A stretch of DNA of 64,000 nucleotides from positions 5,518,001 through 5,582,000 of the forward strand of contig OY970367.1 in NCBI GenBank assembly GCA_963718635.1, written 5' to 3'. Below, one piece after another: positions 10,612 through 19,729 of this stretch. The position numbers and the translations under genes were made by a program. This DNA is from JAIOQJ01 sp963718635. Its GTDB lineage: Bacteria > Planctomycetota > Planctomycetia > Gemmatales > Gemmataceae. Every line of letters starts with the position of its first letter. Position 1 is the stretch's first letter. Under the pieces are notes generated by a model. It was not told the DNA's origin and did no database searches. It saw only the letters and a program-made list of their open reading frames with translations.

Positions 10612-10963
10612 TGCAAACGCAAACTTCTGTTCGACTGTGTCGAAGCGTATTTGGAGCTCGGAAACCGCCACCGCAGAGTTTGACCGGCCCTTGCTCAGCC
10701 CGCGATATCGAGAGGTGTTTGATATGACCTAAACGAGTTATGAAAAAGGCCAGGAAGCCGGCCAACGGATAGGCCAAGAAATCGGCCAACAGAACGCGCA
10801 GATGGACATGCTGAAGCGTATGTTGCCCAAGCGGTTTGGTCCACTCGACAATGCGATCTGGAAACGAGTTGAGGCAATGTCCAGCGAACAAAGAGCGCAA
10901 CTGGCAGAAGATCTGGTGACGGCGACATCGCTGGAGCAATTGGGGCTGTCAAATGGCGCCTGA
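10612..10963 (+). pseudogene. Remnant of Rpn-family nuclease with DUF4351 tail
   Basis: Reading with frame changes gives RKLLFDCVEAYLELG, then FDRPLLSPRYREVFDMT, an in-frame stop at 10730, then YEKGQEAGQRIGQEIGQQNA and a C-terminal helical part (MLKRMLPKRFGPLDNAIWKR...LAEDLVTATSLEQLGL) ending at the stop 10961-10963. The order of motifs (CVEAYLxL, xxYREVxxM, Gly/Gln-rich linker, RFGPL, SLEQL) matches the C-terminal half of Rpn/PD-(D/E)XK proteins carrying DUF4351. The N-terminal nuclease domain is absent and no start codon fits, so this is a decayed or truncated insertion remnant. Confidence 0.6.
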
Positions 10964-11006
10964 ATGACAGCATTTAAGAAGTTGACAGCCCTTCGCCGGC
11001 TTCCTT

Positions 11007-12593
11007 TCAACCCAGCGCCGCCCGAATTTCACTCTCCACCGCATCAATCGCGATGCGCCGCTGTTGCGTGCTGTCTCGCTCGCGGATTGTCACGGTGTTG
11101 TCTGCCATCGTTTGCGTATCGATGGTGATGCAGAACGGCGTTCCTGCCTCATCCTGCCGACGGTAACGTCGGCCTACGGCGCCGGTGTCGTCATAGAAAA
11201 CGTTGAAGTGTTTCTTCAACGCGCGGTATAGTGCCTCGGCCTTTTCGGGCATGCCGTCTTTGTTTACCAAGGGCAGCACCGCCGCCTTGATTGGCGCGAG
11301 GCGGGGATGAAAGCGCATCACCACGCGTTTCTCGCCGCCGACTTCATCTTCCTGGAATGCCTCACATAGGACCGCGAGCAAAAAGCGATCGGCGCCGGCG
11401 GAAGGCTCAATCACGTGCGGCAGGAACTGGTATTTCTCCACATCCTCGGCCGACGGGCTGCTTTTCATCCATTCCTTGAACGAATTGGTAGTACGGCCGG
11501 CCTTGTCGCGGTTCCAAGCCTCTTCGTCAAAGTAGGTCAAGTCCTTGCCGCTATGCTTCATATGCTGCGTCAGGTCGTAGTTGCCGCGATGGGCCACGCC
11601 TTCCAGTTCCTGAGGCTCATCGCTGAAGGGAAACATGTATTCGATGTCGGTTGTGCCGACGGAGTAATGTGCCAACTCTTTCTGGTCCTGCTCGCGCGGA
11701 CGCAAATTAATCGACTTGATGCCGAGCGTCGAATACCACTTGATGCGCACATCGCGCCACCACTCGTACCACATCCGAGATGTGGAGGGATGGCAGAAAA
11801 ACTCGATCTCCATCTGCTCGAATTCGCGCGAACGGAAGATGTAGTTGCGCGGGTTGATCTCGTTGCGGAATGCTTTCCCCGTTTGCGCGATGCCGAAAGG
11901 AACCTTCATGCGAGTGCTGTCGAGGACATTGCGGAAGTTGACGAAGATTCCTTGGGCAGTTTCGGGGCGAAGATACACTTTGTTGGCGTCGTCTTGGATT
12001 GCGCCAGCGTGGCTTTCGAACATCAGGTTGAAAGCGCGAGGCTCCGTTAACGTCCCAGATTTTTCGCAATCGGGTGCGATCACCTTCAACAGATCATCTA
12101 CTGTTCGAATTGCGTTAAGGAAAGGCAGACGAGGAAGGGTAATTGCAATGTGCCTATCTTTTTGCAATTTAAGAACCTTCTTTCTCGCACCTTTCTCTGA
12201 TTCTGCATCTCCTTTAATGTAGGCGACATATGCTGTGAACGGGCCTTCCGCAGGAAAAGGAATCACTTCGAGCTGGTCGGCCCTGTATCTTTTCTTTGAT
12301 TCCTTGCAATCCACCATCGGATCGCTGAATCCCCCCACGTGCCCGCTGGCTTCCCACACTTTGGGGTTCATGATGATGGAGCAATCGACGCCCACCATCT
12401 GCACCTCTTGGCCATCGGGGCCGAGGGGTGGGTTGCGGACCATGTCCTGCCACCAGGCTTCTTTGATGTTCTTTTTGAGTTCAACGCCGAGCGGGCCGTA
12501 ATCCCAGAAGCCGTTGATGCCGCCGTAGATTTCGCTCGATTGAAAGATGAACCCGCGACGCCGGCAGAGCGATACCAGATCGTCCATATTCAT
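11007..12593 (-). CDS. glyQS: Glycyl-tRNA synthetase, single-chain dimeric type
   Basis: This class II aminoacyl-tRNA synthetase charges tRNA-Gly. It has about 528 residues, single-chain (alpha2) rather than the bacterial GlyQ/GlyS pair. It starts at ATG 12593; a GTG two codons upstream is also possible. Recognisable parts are the N-terminal catalytic region with the Gly-enzyme sequence GGINGFWDYGPLGVELKKN, motif 2 around RPETAQGIFVNFRNVLDSTR and FRNEINPRNYIFRSREFEQM, and motif 3 EPSAGADRFLLAVL. The C-terminal anticodon-binding domain covers about the last 110 residues (KAAVLPLVNKDGM...). The gene is uninterrupted. It is on the opposite strand to the cyclase and shares its strand with the J-like gene upstream, about 70 bp away. 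Confidence 0.95.
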   Translation of the reverse strand: MNMDDLVSLCRRRGFIFQSSEIYGGINGFWDYGPLGVELKKNIKEAWWQDMVRNPPLGPDGQEVQMVGVDCSIIMNPKVWEASGHVGGFSDPMVDCKESKKRYRADQLEVIPFPAEGPFTAYVAYIKGDAESEKGARKKVLKLQKDRHIAITLPRLPFLNAIRTVDDLLKVIAPDCEKSGTLTEPRAFNLMFESHAGAIQDDANKVYLRPETAQGIFVNFRNVLDSTRMKVPFGIAQTGKAFRNEINPRNYIFRSREFEQMEIEFFCHPSTSRMWYEWWRDVRIKWYSTLGIKSINLRPREQDQKELAHYSVGTTDIEYMFPFSDEPQELEGVAHRGNYDLTQHMKHSGKDLTYFDEEAWNRDKAGRTTNSFKEWMKSSPSAEDVEKYQFLPHVIEPSAGADRFLLAVLCEAFQEDEVGGEKRVVMRFHPRLAPIKAAVLPLVNKDGMPEKAEALYRALKKHFNVFYDDTGAVGRRYRRQDEAGTPFCITIDTQTMADNTVTIRERDSTQQRRIAIDAVESEIRAALG

Positions 12594-12666
12594 GGTCACG
12601 GCCTCAGAGAGTGCGTTCAGTTGGCGAACCGATTATCTTATGGGAGAAGCGCGCTGCCGTTTAGGT

Positions 12667-13707
12667 TCACTTCGGCACGCTGCGTACAAATGCGATAAGC
12701 AGTGACAGGACGCCTACCCCCAGGAACAGCCATTCGGGCCGGGCGATTATTTCCCGGCGGAGCGGCAGCAGCACACGGCGAACAAAATTCTTCGCGGTGC
12801 GCTGGCGGATCTCTTCGCGCAAGCTCGCGCGATTTTTCGAGCAGCACAGTAGTGCGCGGATTGACAGTCGCGGGTGAGCGCAAGGCGCTGGCTGGGCAAG
12901 AGCGAACGGAACATCTCGACAACCAGTTGCTGTCGCGCTAACGCGGCCACGAGGTGCCCGGGCTGATTCGGACCGCCTACGAGGTCGGCGACGCTTGGCA
13001 ACAACGGCTGCAACTCGGCCAGGCAGCTCATAAAGGCGATCGTGTCAATGCGCCGGTCGAAGGTCTTTTCGGGGTCGTCGAGATAGGCGCGCAAGCGTTC
13101 CCAGATGCGCAACACGCGTCGAATGCGGACGATGCTGCGATAGAAATCCCGCCGCGTTTTCGGTGTGCGGTCCGGCCGAGGATTGATAGACCGAGTTTCG
13201 GGTTCATCCTCTTCGTCTTCCTCTTCGGCTAGAGTCAACGGCTCATCATCGATCAGTTCGGGAATAAGAAGCGCGTCAGCGTCCGGTTCGTCTTCAAGCG
13301 AATATGTCTCCGGCGGCAAGCGAAGGGGATCCAGATCGGGCTGGGCGCGTCGGTCGAGGCGCACGGGCCGAGCCGCAGCGGGAGGTTCATCGACCAATTG
13401 CAAAGGAAGCTCATCAGCGTCGCCTAAGTTTATAACAGGAGGTGAAGGTAGCAGCTTTTGATCGTAGGCTGTGCGCGTTGCAGGCTCGGTTAAACAGATC
13501 ATGGCCTGGGCGAGAAGGTTCATTCCTTCCGTGACGGCTTCCGGCTGCAACAGCTGATGTTGCGCAACAGTTCCATGCGTTCAAGCACGCTTCGTTCAAT
13601 GGAGTCGGCCTTGCATCACCAGGCGCCAAACCGAGCAGCGCATAATAGTTCGGCGGCCAGGGCGTAGCTGGGAGACTTAGCCAAGCGCAAAGGAGTTCCC
13701 GATTCAT
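12667..13707 (-). CDS. J-like planctomycete membrane protein (frameshifted)
   Basis: The N-terminus (PWPPNYYALLGLAPGDA) and the following helices (SIERSVLERMELLR; LLQPEAVTEGMNLLAQAMIC; TEPATRTAYDQKLL) resemble a J-domain-like fold without a visible HPD tripeptide. A long acidic linker follows (ADALLIPELIDDEPLTLAEE), then helical segments (RRDFYRSIVRIRRVLRIWER), and finally one C-terminal membrane helix (WLFLGVGVLSLLIAFVRSVPK) just before the stop at 12667. Restoring this architecture requires frame changes near 13605, 13570 and 12835 (a run of five T on the plus strand). The length would be about 345 residues. The likely role is a membrane-anchored cytoplasmic protein-interaction factor, which is inference. 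It lies directly upstream of glyQS on the same strand. Confidence 0.6.
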
Positions 13708-13799
13708 TCAGGGCCGTCCGAGGGAAGTAACGCGAGACAGATGATCATGATATGGTCGCGAGGTTGCGCCAATCGATTTGACAAAATGTTCAAAAGAAG

Positions 13800-14060
13800 G
13801 CCGATCGATCTACCTCAAGAGTTCGTCGCCTAAAGTCCGACGTAGCCAGCTCAAGTTTGCTCAAGGCGGACGCTGACAGCCTGGCATGGACTGATGCGAA
13901 GATTGCGGAGGCTTTCTCGGGGTCCGAGTGCTCCGGGTCAGCAGGTCATCGGTGATTGGGATGCTCGTAGTCCTCCACGAGTTGCAACTTACCCAAGGCA
14001 TGACTGCCGAATAAGGCGTTGCACTTGGACTGGACGGAAGCATCCGAGTCGGCTATCTTC
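13800..14060 (+). pseudogene. Possible IS630-type transposase N-terminal remnant
   Basis: From about 13830 the plus strand reads SSSLLKADADSLAWTDAKIA followed by EAF. This matches the start of the helix-turn-helix part of IS630-family transposases (LLKADA...WTD..IAEAF). Stops and frame changes follow at once, and no DDE catalytic part is present. I see nothing else convincing in 13708-14403; the last 250 bases are the leader of rho, with a short self-complementary stretch (TCTGCCGTCGGCAG) near 14261. The fragment is short, so the family call is tentative. Confidence 0.4.
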
Positions 14061-14403
14061 CCATACACACCGAAGAAAAACGCGAGTATTTGAAAAATCG
14101 GAAAGATTTTCTTGCACTCGGTGCTATGATAAGTTCAGATAGAGAAGTTGATTCGAATCGCCCTTTCGCCAGGCGGCCCCATGCGGGGTCGTCCCCAGAC
14201 TTCAGCGATTGTTACTTTCGATCCCCGTTGGCTGGCGAATACTTCGCCAAAAGTCTGCCGTCGGCAGGCTGGAATCCGGTTTTCTCTTCATTGACGGCAT
14301 GACCCGCAGACTTTAATCCGTTACCACCTATCCACTGGCTTACGCCGCGGGCTCTCGCATTTTTGCGCCTGCCCGGCGCACGCTTATCCTGGAAAAAGGA
14401 CCG

Positions 14404-15519
14404 ATGATCGCAGAGCAAATTTTAACCCAGGGCGTTCTCGAATTGCATCCAAAGGGATTTGGTTTCCTTCGCAATCCCGCCCGCCATTACTCGGCCCAGC
14501 CGAGCGATGCCTATGTTCCCGCTCCGCTCGTGCAACGCTTTTCGCTCCGCGAAGGCCTGCTCGTTTCCGGTCCGGTCGATCCACCCCGTAAAGGGAATGG
14601 CCCACGGCTGACCGCCATTGAACATATCGAAGGCGCGGACCCGAAAGCGTTCGCCCGGCGTGAATGGGATGAGCTGACGCCGATCGACCCGCACGAAATG
14701 ATTCGGCTGGAAACGGGCGCCGAGCCGATGACCACCCGCGTCATGGATATGTTCACGCCGATCGGCAAAGGGCAGCGCGGTTTGATTGTCGCGCCGCCAC
14801 GGACGGGAAAAACCGTTTTGCTCCAGCATATCGCTCATGCCGTGACGGTGAACCATCCCGAAATGCACTTGATTGTGCTCCTGGTCGATGAGCGACCTGA
14901 AGAAGTGACCGAAATGCGGCGTTCGATCAAAGGCGAAGTGGTCGCCAGCAGTGCCGACAAAGACGCAACGAGTCATGTACGATTGGCCGAGCTGGTAATG
15001 GAGCGCGCCAAGCGCCTGGCGGAAAATGGGCGACAAATCTTTGTGCTGCTGGATAGCCTGACCCGTTTGGCTCGTGCTTACAACAAGACAGTGCGCGACA
15101 GCGGCCGCACCATGAGCGGCGGCGTAGACAGCAAAGCCTTGGAAGTTCCTAAGCGCCTCTTCGGCAGCGCTCGAGTTTTTGAAGAAGGCGGCTCATTGAC
15201 CGTACTCGGCACCGCGCTCATCGAGACGGGCTCGCGCATGGACGACGTCATTTTTGAAGAATTCAAAGGAACCGGCAATATGGAGCTGGTTCTCGATCGG
15301 AAGCTGGCTGAACGCCGTATCTATCCGGCGATCAACTTAGCTGAATCGGGCACACGCAAAGAAGAGCGTCTACTGGCGCCCGATGTCCTCAAACGTGTCT
15401 CCTTGATGCGTCGGCACCTTATCGATGAGCCACCGGTGCAGGCTATGGAAAAACTGCTGCAACAAATGGGCAAATCAACTTCAAATGCTGCGTTTTTGGA
15501 TCGAATGGTCGTTAAATAA
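14404..15519 (+). CDS. rho: Transcription termination factor Rho
   Basis: Hexameric RNA-dependent ATPase that terminates transcription. It has 371 residues, shorter than the usual roughly 420. It starts almost directly in the cold-shock-like RNA-binding domain (GVLELHPKGFGFLRNPARHY, residues about 10-30) and lacks the separate N-terminal helical bundle. Walker A is APPRTGKTVLL around residues 130-138, with arginine where many Rho proteins have lysine. Other Rho signatures are LLVDERPEEVTEMRR, the Walker B-type FVLLDSLTRLARAYN, the Q-loop/R-loop region SGGVDSKALEVPKRLFGSAR, and GTGNMELVLDRKLAERRIYPA. AAAAAGGA just before the ATG supports the start. The gene is uninterrupted and converges on the radical SAM gene, whose stop lies 20 bp downstream. 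Confidence 0.95.
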   Translation: MIAEQILTQGVLELHPKGFGFLRNPARHYSAQPSDAYVPAPLVQRFSLREGLLVSGPVDPPRKGNGPRLTAIEHIEGADPKAFARREWDELTPIDPHEMIRLETGAEPMTTRVMDMFTPIGKGQRGLIVAPPRTGKTVLLQHIAHAVTVNHPEMHLIVLLVDERPEEVTEMRRSIKGEVVASSADKDATSHVRLAELVMERAKRLAENGRQIFVLLDSLTRLARAYNKTVRDSGRTMSGGVDSKALEVPKRLFGSARVFEEGGSLTVLGTALIETGSRMDDVIFEEFKGTGNMELVLDRKLAERRIYPAINLAESGTRKEERLLAPDVLKRVSLMRRHLIDEPPVQAMEKLLQQMGKSTSNAAFLDRMVVK

Positions 15520-15538
15520 TGCAAAGAGAATTTTGACT

Positions 15539-16598
15539 TCAATCAAATAGCGTTGCCTGCACCGTTCGGCCGTTGGTGAACGCGTCAACTGAGAGCGGAT
15601 ATTCGCGTCCATGCAGGCCTACGCGTTTGCGATGAAGCCGAAACATCTCGCGAAAGACCTCGGCCCATGCGCCTTCACCGGACATCCGATTGCCGAAAGC
15701 GCAGAATCGTAAAGTTTGCCGCCGCGGCTATCGCGGATCCGGCCGAGAACCTTCTCTTTGCTGGAAGGGAAATGTTGTTCGAGCCAATCGCTGAATAGAT
15801 CTTTAATGGCGAACGGCAAGCGGACGACAACGAAATCAGCGCTGCTGGCGCCGGCCTTGGCACACGCTTCGAGGATGGCTGGCGACTCGTGATCGTTCAG
15901 GCCGGGTATCACCGGTGCGTTCATCACCCCAACTGATATCCCTGCGGAAGCGAGTTCTTCAATAGCGCGCAGCCGTGCGGCCGGGGTGGAAGCGCGAGGC
16001 TCCATGACTCGCGCCAGGTCGGGGTCGAGCGTGGTTACCGATATAAAGACACGTGCGGCTCGAACCGCTGCCATCTCCTTCAAAATGTCGATATCGCGGG
16101 TAACCAAGGCGTTCTTGGTCACGATTGCGAACGGGTTCTTGAACTCGGCGAAGACTTGGAGGCAACGGCGCGTCAGTTCCAGACGTCGCTCGACGGGCTG
16201 ATAGCCATCGGTGACTCCGCCAATGGCGACCGTCTGCGGCATCCATTTCTTGGAAGCCAGTTCCTTGCGCAGTAATTCGGCGCATCTTGCTTCACGAAGA
16301 TGTCGCGATTCGAAATCAAGACCCGCCGAAAGGCTCAACCATTCGTGGGTAGGCCGGGCATAACAGTAAATACAGCCGTGTTCGCAGCCGCGATAAGGAT
16401 TCAGGCTGTAGGTGAAAGGAATGTCGGGGCTGTCGTTCGTCGTGAGGATGCTGCGCGTGTTGTCGCGGAAGAATTGTGTGGTCGGTGCCGGATCGTCTTC
16501 TTCGCGCCACGTATCCATCTTTTCGCGGTATAGAGGAATGAACCGATTAGGCGGATTCTCAGCGTGCCGCGCCCGTTAATCGCAATGTTAGTGGACAT
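15539..16598 (-). CDS. PA0069-family radical SAM protein (two frameshifts)
   Basis: Radical SAM enzyme, probably spore-photoproduct-lyase-like, of the family that carries RGCEHGCIYCYARPTHEW; the three cysteines (C-x3-C-x2-C) bind the 4Fe-4S cluster. Family features in order are a start around ATG 16598 (NIAINGRGTL), ENPPNRFIPLYREKMD after a frame change near 16557, DSPDIPFTYSLNPYRGCEHG, GVTDGYQPVERRLELTRRCL and FAIVTKNALVTRDIDIL. A second frame change near 15713 restores the family-typical end (FGNRMSGEGAWAEVFREMFR...ATLFD), with the stop at 15539. Without these corrections the protein loses both ends, so indels in the sequence are likely. The exact substrate of the family is not known to me. 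Confidence 0.85.
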
Positions 16599-16629
16599 GC
16601 GATTAGTATAACGAAGCTATTGAGGACTG

Positions 16630-17496
16630 TCAAACCTTTGACATGAAGATAACCAGTTTGTCAACTTTGCTGCTTGCCTGCCGTTCGCTTTTCACCACCC
16701 CGGCAAGCGGGGTGACAGCGAATTGAGATGGTGAAGTTATTTTTTCAGTGCCCTCAACGCTCGATCGGACAAGTGGTCCAGCGCGCGGCGGATCCCAGCA
16801 GGGCGCCAGCTTCAGATGCTTGTTCAGGTAGATGTTCATTGAGCGGTCCATAAAAAGATCGCGCGGGTAGGTTGCAGCGGGTCGGGCGGTCTCGGCATCG
16901 ACGGCGCCTGCGTAGACGAGCGCTTCCATCACCAATTCCGAACAGTAATAGCTGCTGCGTTCGATTCCATGCGGCTTGCCAAAAAAGAACGTTTTCACCG
17001 GTCCGCGCGGGCGGAGAACGGTCAGCTGTTGGCCGAGACGCACGATCGCGAAGCGCTTGCCATCGGCGGAGCAGGCGAACTCGGTTAAGCGTGCGGATTG
17101 TTCTTCAGTTAAAGGCGTGGCCCGGCGACGGATCCAGACCCGACCCTCAGCTTCGTAACTGGCAAGGTGAGGCAGCGCATCAAGTGCCCGGCACTTCAAC
17201 GTGTCGTGAGGCCCGCCTTCGAGGACGGCCATCGTTCCATCGCTTCTTTGAAAAATGATCCCCGAGTGAGTTGGGTGACTCGTCCACGCCAACTTGTGCA
17301 TGATCAGCCAGAACGTCGAGCCATCTGCGGCGAGCATGATATCGCCCGGCTGCGGCTTATAAGGTCGAGCCGGCAGGCGAAGCACCGCATCTTCTTCATA
17401 AGAGGGCTGATAAAGAAAGGCATTGATTTCGGGTCGATTGTCGGCGGGGTGTGCGGTCGCGGAAATGGCTAGGATCATGAAGGCGATGCTGCCCAT
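16630..17496 (-). CDS. YiiX-like permuted NlpC/P60 (papain-like) hydrolase, secreted
   Basis: The product has 288 residues with a short N-terminal hydrophobic export segment (IAFMILAISATAHPA). It shows the permuted order of the YiiX/YebB family: PGDIMLAADGSTFW, then the histidine motif THSGIIFQ (His77), then the nucleophile motif SSYYCSELVMEALV (Cys185). Family members are thiol hydrolases or transferases acting on lipids or peptides; the substrate here is not evident. The last 40 residues look unlike the family and may be a natural tail or the result of another frame change near the 3' end. It is monocistronic as far as can be seen. Confidence 0.75.
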   Translation of the reverse strand: MGSIAFMILAISATAHPADNRPEINAFLYQPSYEEDAVLRLPARPYKPQPGDIMLAADGSTFWLIMHKLAWTSHPTHSGIIFQRSDGTMAVLEGGPHDTLKCRALDALPHLASYEAEGRVWIRRRATPLTEEQSARLTEFACSADGKRFAIVRLGQQLTVLRPRGPVKTFFFGKPHGIERSSYYCSELVMEALVYAGAVDAETARPAATYPRDLFMDRSMNIYLNKHLKLAPCWDPPRAGPLVRSSVEGTEKITSPSQFAVTPLAGVVKSERQASSKVDKLVIFMSKV

Positions 17497-17650
17497 CGAA
17501 CTTATCTCCTGAACGTCGCAACGCCTGCGATCCCGAGTCGCTTTGAAAATATCGGTTGCCCATCTGCATGGTAGTGAAGGAAATGACTAGGCGATATCGG
17601 TTTTGATTGAACTTTGCTGTCGATCGAAGAAAGTAGGCAGTTTGGAACAA

Positions 17651-18074
17651 TTATGCGGACTGCACGCTAACGGACTGTGCATCTGCTTTCGGTGCGAAGA
17701 GGTAAAACGAAGCGCCTTCCGGATCGAGAACAATGCAAGCGCGGCCAATGCGCGGAATATCGAATGGAGGCACGCATACTTTGCCGCCGAGCCTCTTCTG
17801 CCTTCTTCGCACGGCGATCGACGTTGTCCACCTGCACGTAGACCGACCAATGGGGCGGCATCCCATCCCACTCCGGCCCGGTCATGCGGACAATGCCGCC
17901 GAGGTTGTCGTTGTTTTGCCGAAATAAGGTATACGCGCCCATCGGGCCCATATCGACGTCCGTTGTGGTCCAGCCAAACAAACGCGTGTAGAAATCCTGC
18001 ACTGCGCGATTATTGTTGACGCTCTGCTCGTGCCAAACGGAGGGCGTTGCATCAAGCGCTGCCGTATCGAACAT
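17651..18074 (-). CDS. VOC (glyoxalase/bleomycin resistance) family protein, frameshifted
   Basis: It begins at ATG 18074 with VWHEQSVNNNRAVQDFYTRL and FGWTTTDVDMGPMGAYTLF, the first beta-alpha-beta module of a VOC protein. It continues PHWSVYVQVDNVDRRAKKAE; after a frame change near 17800 it runs LGGKVCVPPFDIPRIGRACI, VLDPEGASFYLFAP to the stop at 17651. The corrected length is about 140 residues, typical of this family (compare PhnB/YdfR-like proteins). Metal-site residues cannot be assigned with certainty. Binding of a small substrate or metal is inferred from the family. Confidence 0.8.
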
Positions 18075-18260
18075 GTAAGGAGTCCTTCCTGAAGCGATGT
18101 AAGGAATTAGTCTACATCATCACATGGCCCTTTTGCAAGGCATCCCCATGCCGCCTTTAAGCATCGGCAAACTCGGAACTCTTCTTGCTTCCGGTACCCT
18201 CAATTGCTTATGATGACCGCGAAATAGGCGTTCGTCTCATCCGTGTAGAAAGGAAATCTC

Positions 18261-18845
18261 ATGCGTTTTGCCCTGTTGTTCCTCTTTGTATTCGCTGTGC
18301 CCACATCGGCTGCCGAAGAAGACATGGCCTACTACCCGATGAAAGTCGGCACCAAATGGACCTATAAATTGAACGATCAAGAAATGATCGTTACAGCAAC
18401 ATCTGCCGAGAAAGTCGGCATGCAGGATTGCGTCAAGTTCGAATTCAAGTTGAAAGATCGCGTCGTGGGAACCGAGCATAATGCCATTCTGAAAGATGGC
18501 GTCTACCGCTTCAAATTCAGCGACGACGCCATTGAGCCGGCTATCTGCTTCTTCAAAGCGACGGCCAAGAAGGGCGAACCCTGGACGCAGGACTTCATGA
18601 TCGGCGACGCGAAAGCGACCGGTAAATATGAAATGGACACCGAAGACGTCGAAGTGCCGGCCGGCAAATATGAGAAGGCGTTGCTGGTTCGCGGCGAAGC
18701 GATTGAGAAAGCCGGCGATGCCACAGTTGTCACCAAAACAACCATGTGGTACGTGAAAAACGTCGGTATGGTCAAACAAGTTATCACGAAAGATGGCCTG
18801 CGCATCGTTGTCGAATTGCAGAAAATGGAAGAGCCGGGAAAGTAA
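18261..18845 (+). CDS. Small secreted protein, unknown function
   Basis: The protein has 194 residues, with AAAGGAAA 7-8 bases before the ATG. A signal peptide covers about residues 1-18 (LLFLFVFAVPTSAAEE). The mature part begins MAYYPMKVGTKWTYKLND, a pattern seen in secreted all-beta proteins of the DUF3108/lipid-binding type, and continues with alternating strands (TGKYEMDTEDVEVPAGKYEK, TMWYVKNVGMVKQVI). There are two cysteines and no lipobox. It is intact and stands alone. Function is unknown. Confidence 0.75.
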   Translation: MRFALLFLFVFAVPTSAAEEDMAYYPMKVGTKWTYKLNDQEMIVTATSAEKVGMQDCVKFEFKLKDRVVGTEHNAILKDGVYRFKFSDDAIEPAICFFKATAKKGEPWTQDFMIGDAKATGKYEMDTEDVEVPAGKYEKALLVRGEAIEKAGDATVVTKTTMWYVKNVGMVKQVITKDGLRIVVELQKMEEPGK

Positions 18846-18974
18846 GTTTTGCTTACGAAAGAGAAACTGACTTACCGTCACGCACGCGGTTCTTGTTAGC
18901 CGGATGCGCCGGCGACGGAGTCCGTTGAAATGCGGAATTGGGCTCCGAAAGAAGAGAAAGCCTGTGTGAAATTA

Positions 18975-19112
18975 GCAAAACGACCACGGATAACACTGAT
19001 CGCACCGATAAAAACAAGAATTGTCGCGCAGATTCAACAAAAAATGATTCGTTTTGCCGATCCGTTTTGTCCGTGTTCGTTCCGTGTTTCATCCGTGGCT
19101 AATGTTTTTGCT
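18975..19112. repeat. Inverted repeat of CCACGGAT/ATCCGTGG type (no gene inside)
   Basis: The left arm near 18977 reads CCACGGATAACACTGAT; the right arm (about 19057-19106) reads ATCCGTTTTGTCCGTGTTCG...ATCCGTGGCTAA. The arms are imperfect reverse complements around a roughly 60-base centre. The same sequence family flanks the GxxExxY gene at 29656-30158. The element lies between a secreted-protein gene and nuoA; nothing else is visible in 18846-19285 apart from a possible nuo promoter. Confidence 0.7.
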
Positions 19113-19285
19113 CCATCGCGAACGCGGTTCACGTTTTTGTTGTAGCATCCAAATCTCTTGACGCCGTTCTCGCGACTTCTACACTATCCGTGAAATAAGC
19201 CTCTCCTCGATCTTGCGGTCGAGGTTTCTTTTTGGCCGACTTTGTGAAAAAAATCACGAAGTCGCTTTCTCGGCAGGTGATTCGG

Positions 19286-19729
19286 ATGACGGTCCCGATC
19301 CCCGTGCAGACAACCGCCGGCCTCGAACCTGCTTTTGAACTAAGCAGCTATCTGCCCCTATTCGTCTATCTGATTGGCGTGATTCTATTTGCGGTCGGCG
19401 CCATTGCCGCCTCTCAACTGCTCTTCCTGAAGCCGCGCAAAGATACCGCCGTCAAGCTGATGGCCTACGAATCGGGCGTCGATCCCATCGGCTCCGCGCG
19501 GATGCAATTTGACATCAAATTCTATCTGATCGCCATTTTGTTTCTCGTTTTCGATGTGGAACTGCTGTTTCTTTATCCCTGGGCGGTGATCGCTTATTCC
19601 GACGGCGGCGACCCGGCATGGCGGGCTGTCTTCGGGCGCATCGTGTTTTGGGAGATCATGGTTTTCATCTTCACCCTGGTCGTCGCCTACGTTTATGCTT
19701 GGCGCAAGGGGGTGTTTCAGTGGCGGTAA
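19286..19729 (+). CDS. nuoA: NADH-quinone oxidoreductase subunit A
   Basis: Membrane subunit of complex I, 147 residues from the ATG at 19286, which has AGGTGA 5 bases upstream; a longer in-frame start at 19232 has no such site. Three membrane helices are visible (FVYLIGVILFAVGAIAASQL; FYLIAILFLVFDVELLFLYP; IVFWEIMVFIFTLVVAYVY). The family signature YESGVDPIGSARMQFDIKFY is intact. It is first in the nuo operon and overlaps nuoB by 10 bases. Confidence 0.95.
   Translation: MTVPIPVQTTAGLEPAFELSSYLPLFVYLIGVILFAVGAIAASQLLFLKPRKDTAVKLMAYESGVDPIGSARMQFDIKFYLIAILFLVFDVELLFLYPWAVIAYSDGGDPAWRAVFGRIVFWEIMVFIFTLVVAYVYAWRKGVFQWR

Noticed and set aside
11415..12050. Plus-strand frame opposite glyQS
   Set aside because: Shadow of glycyl-tRNA synthetase; no protein-like motifs.
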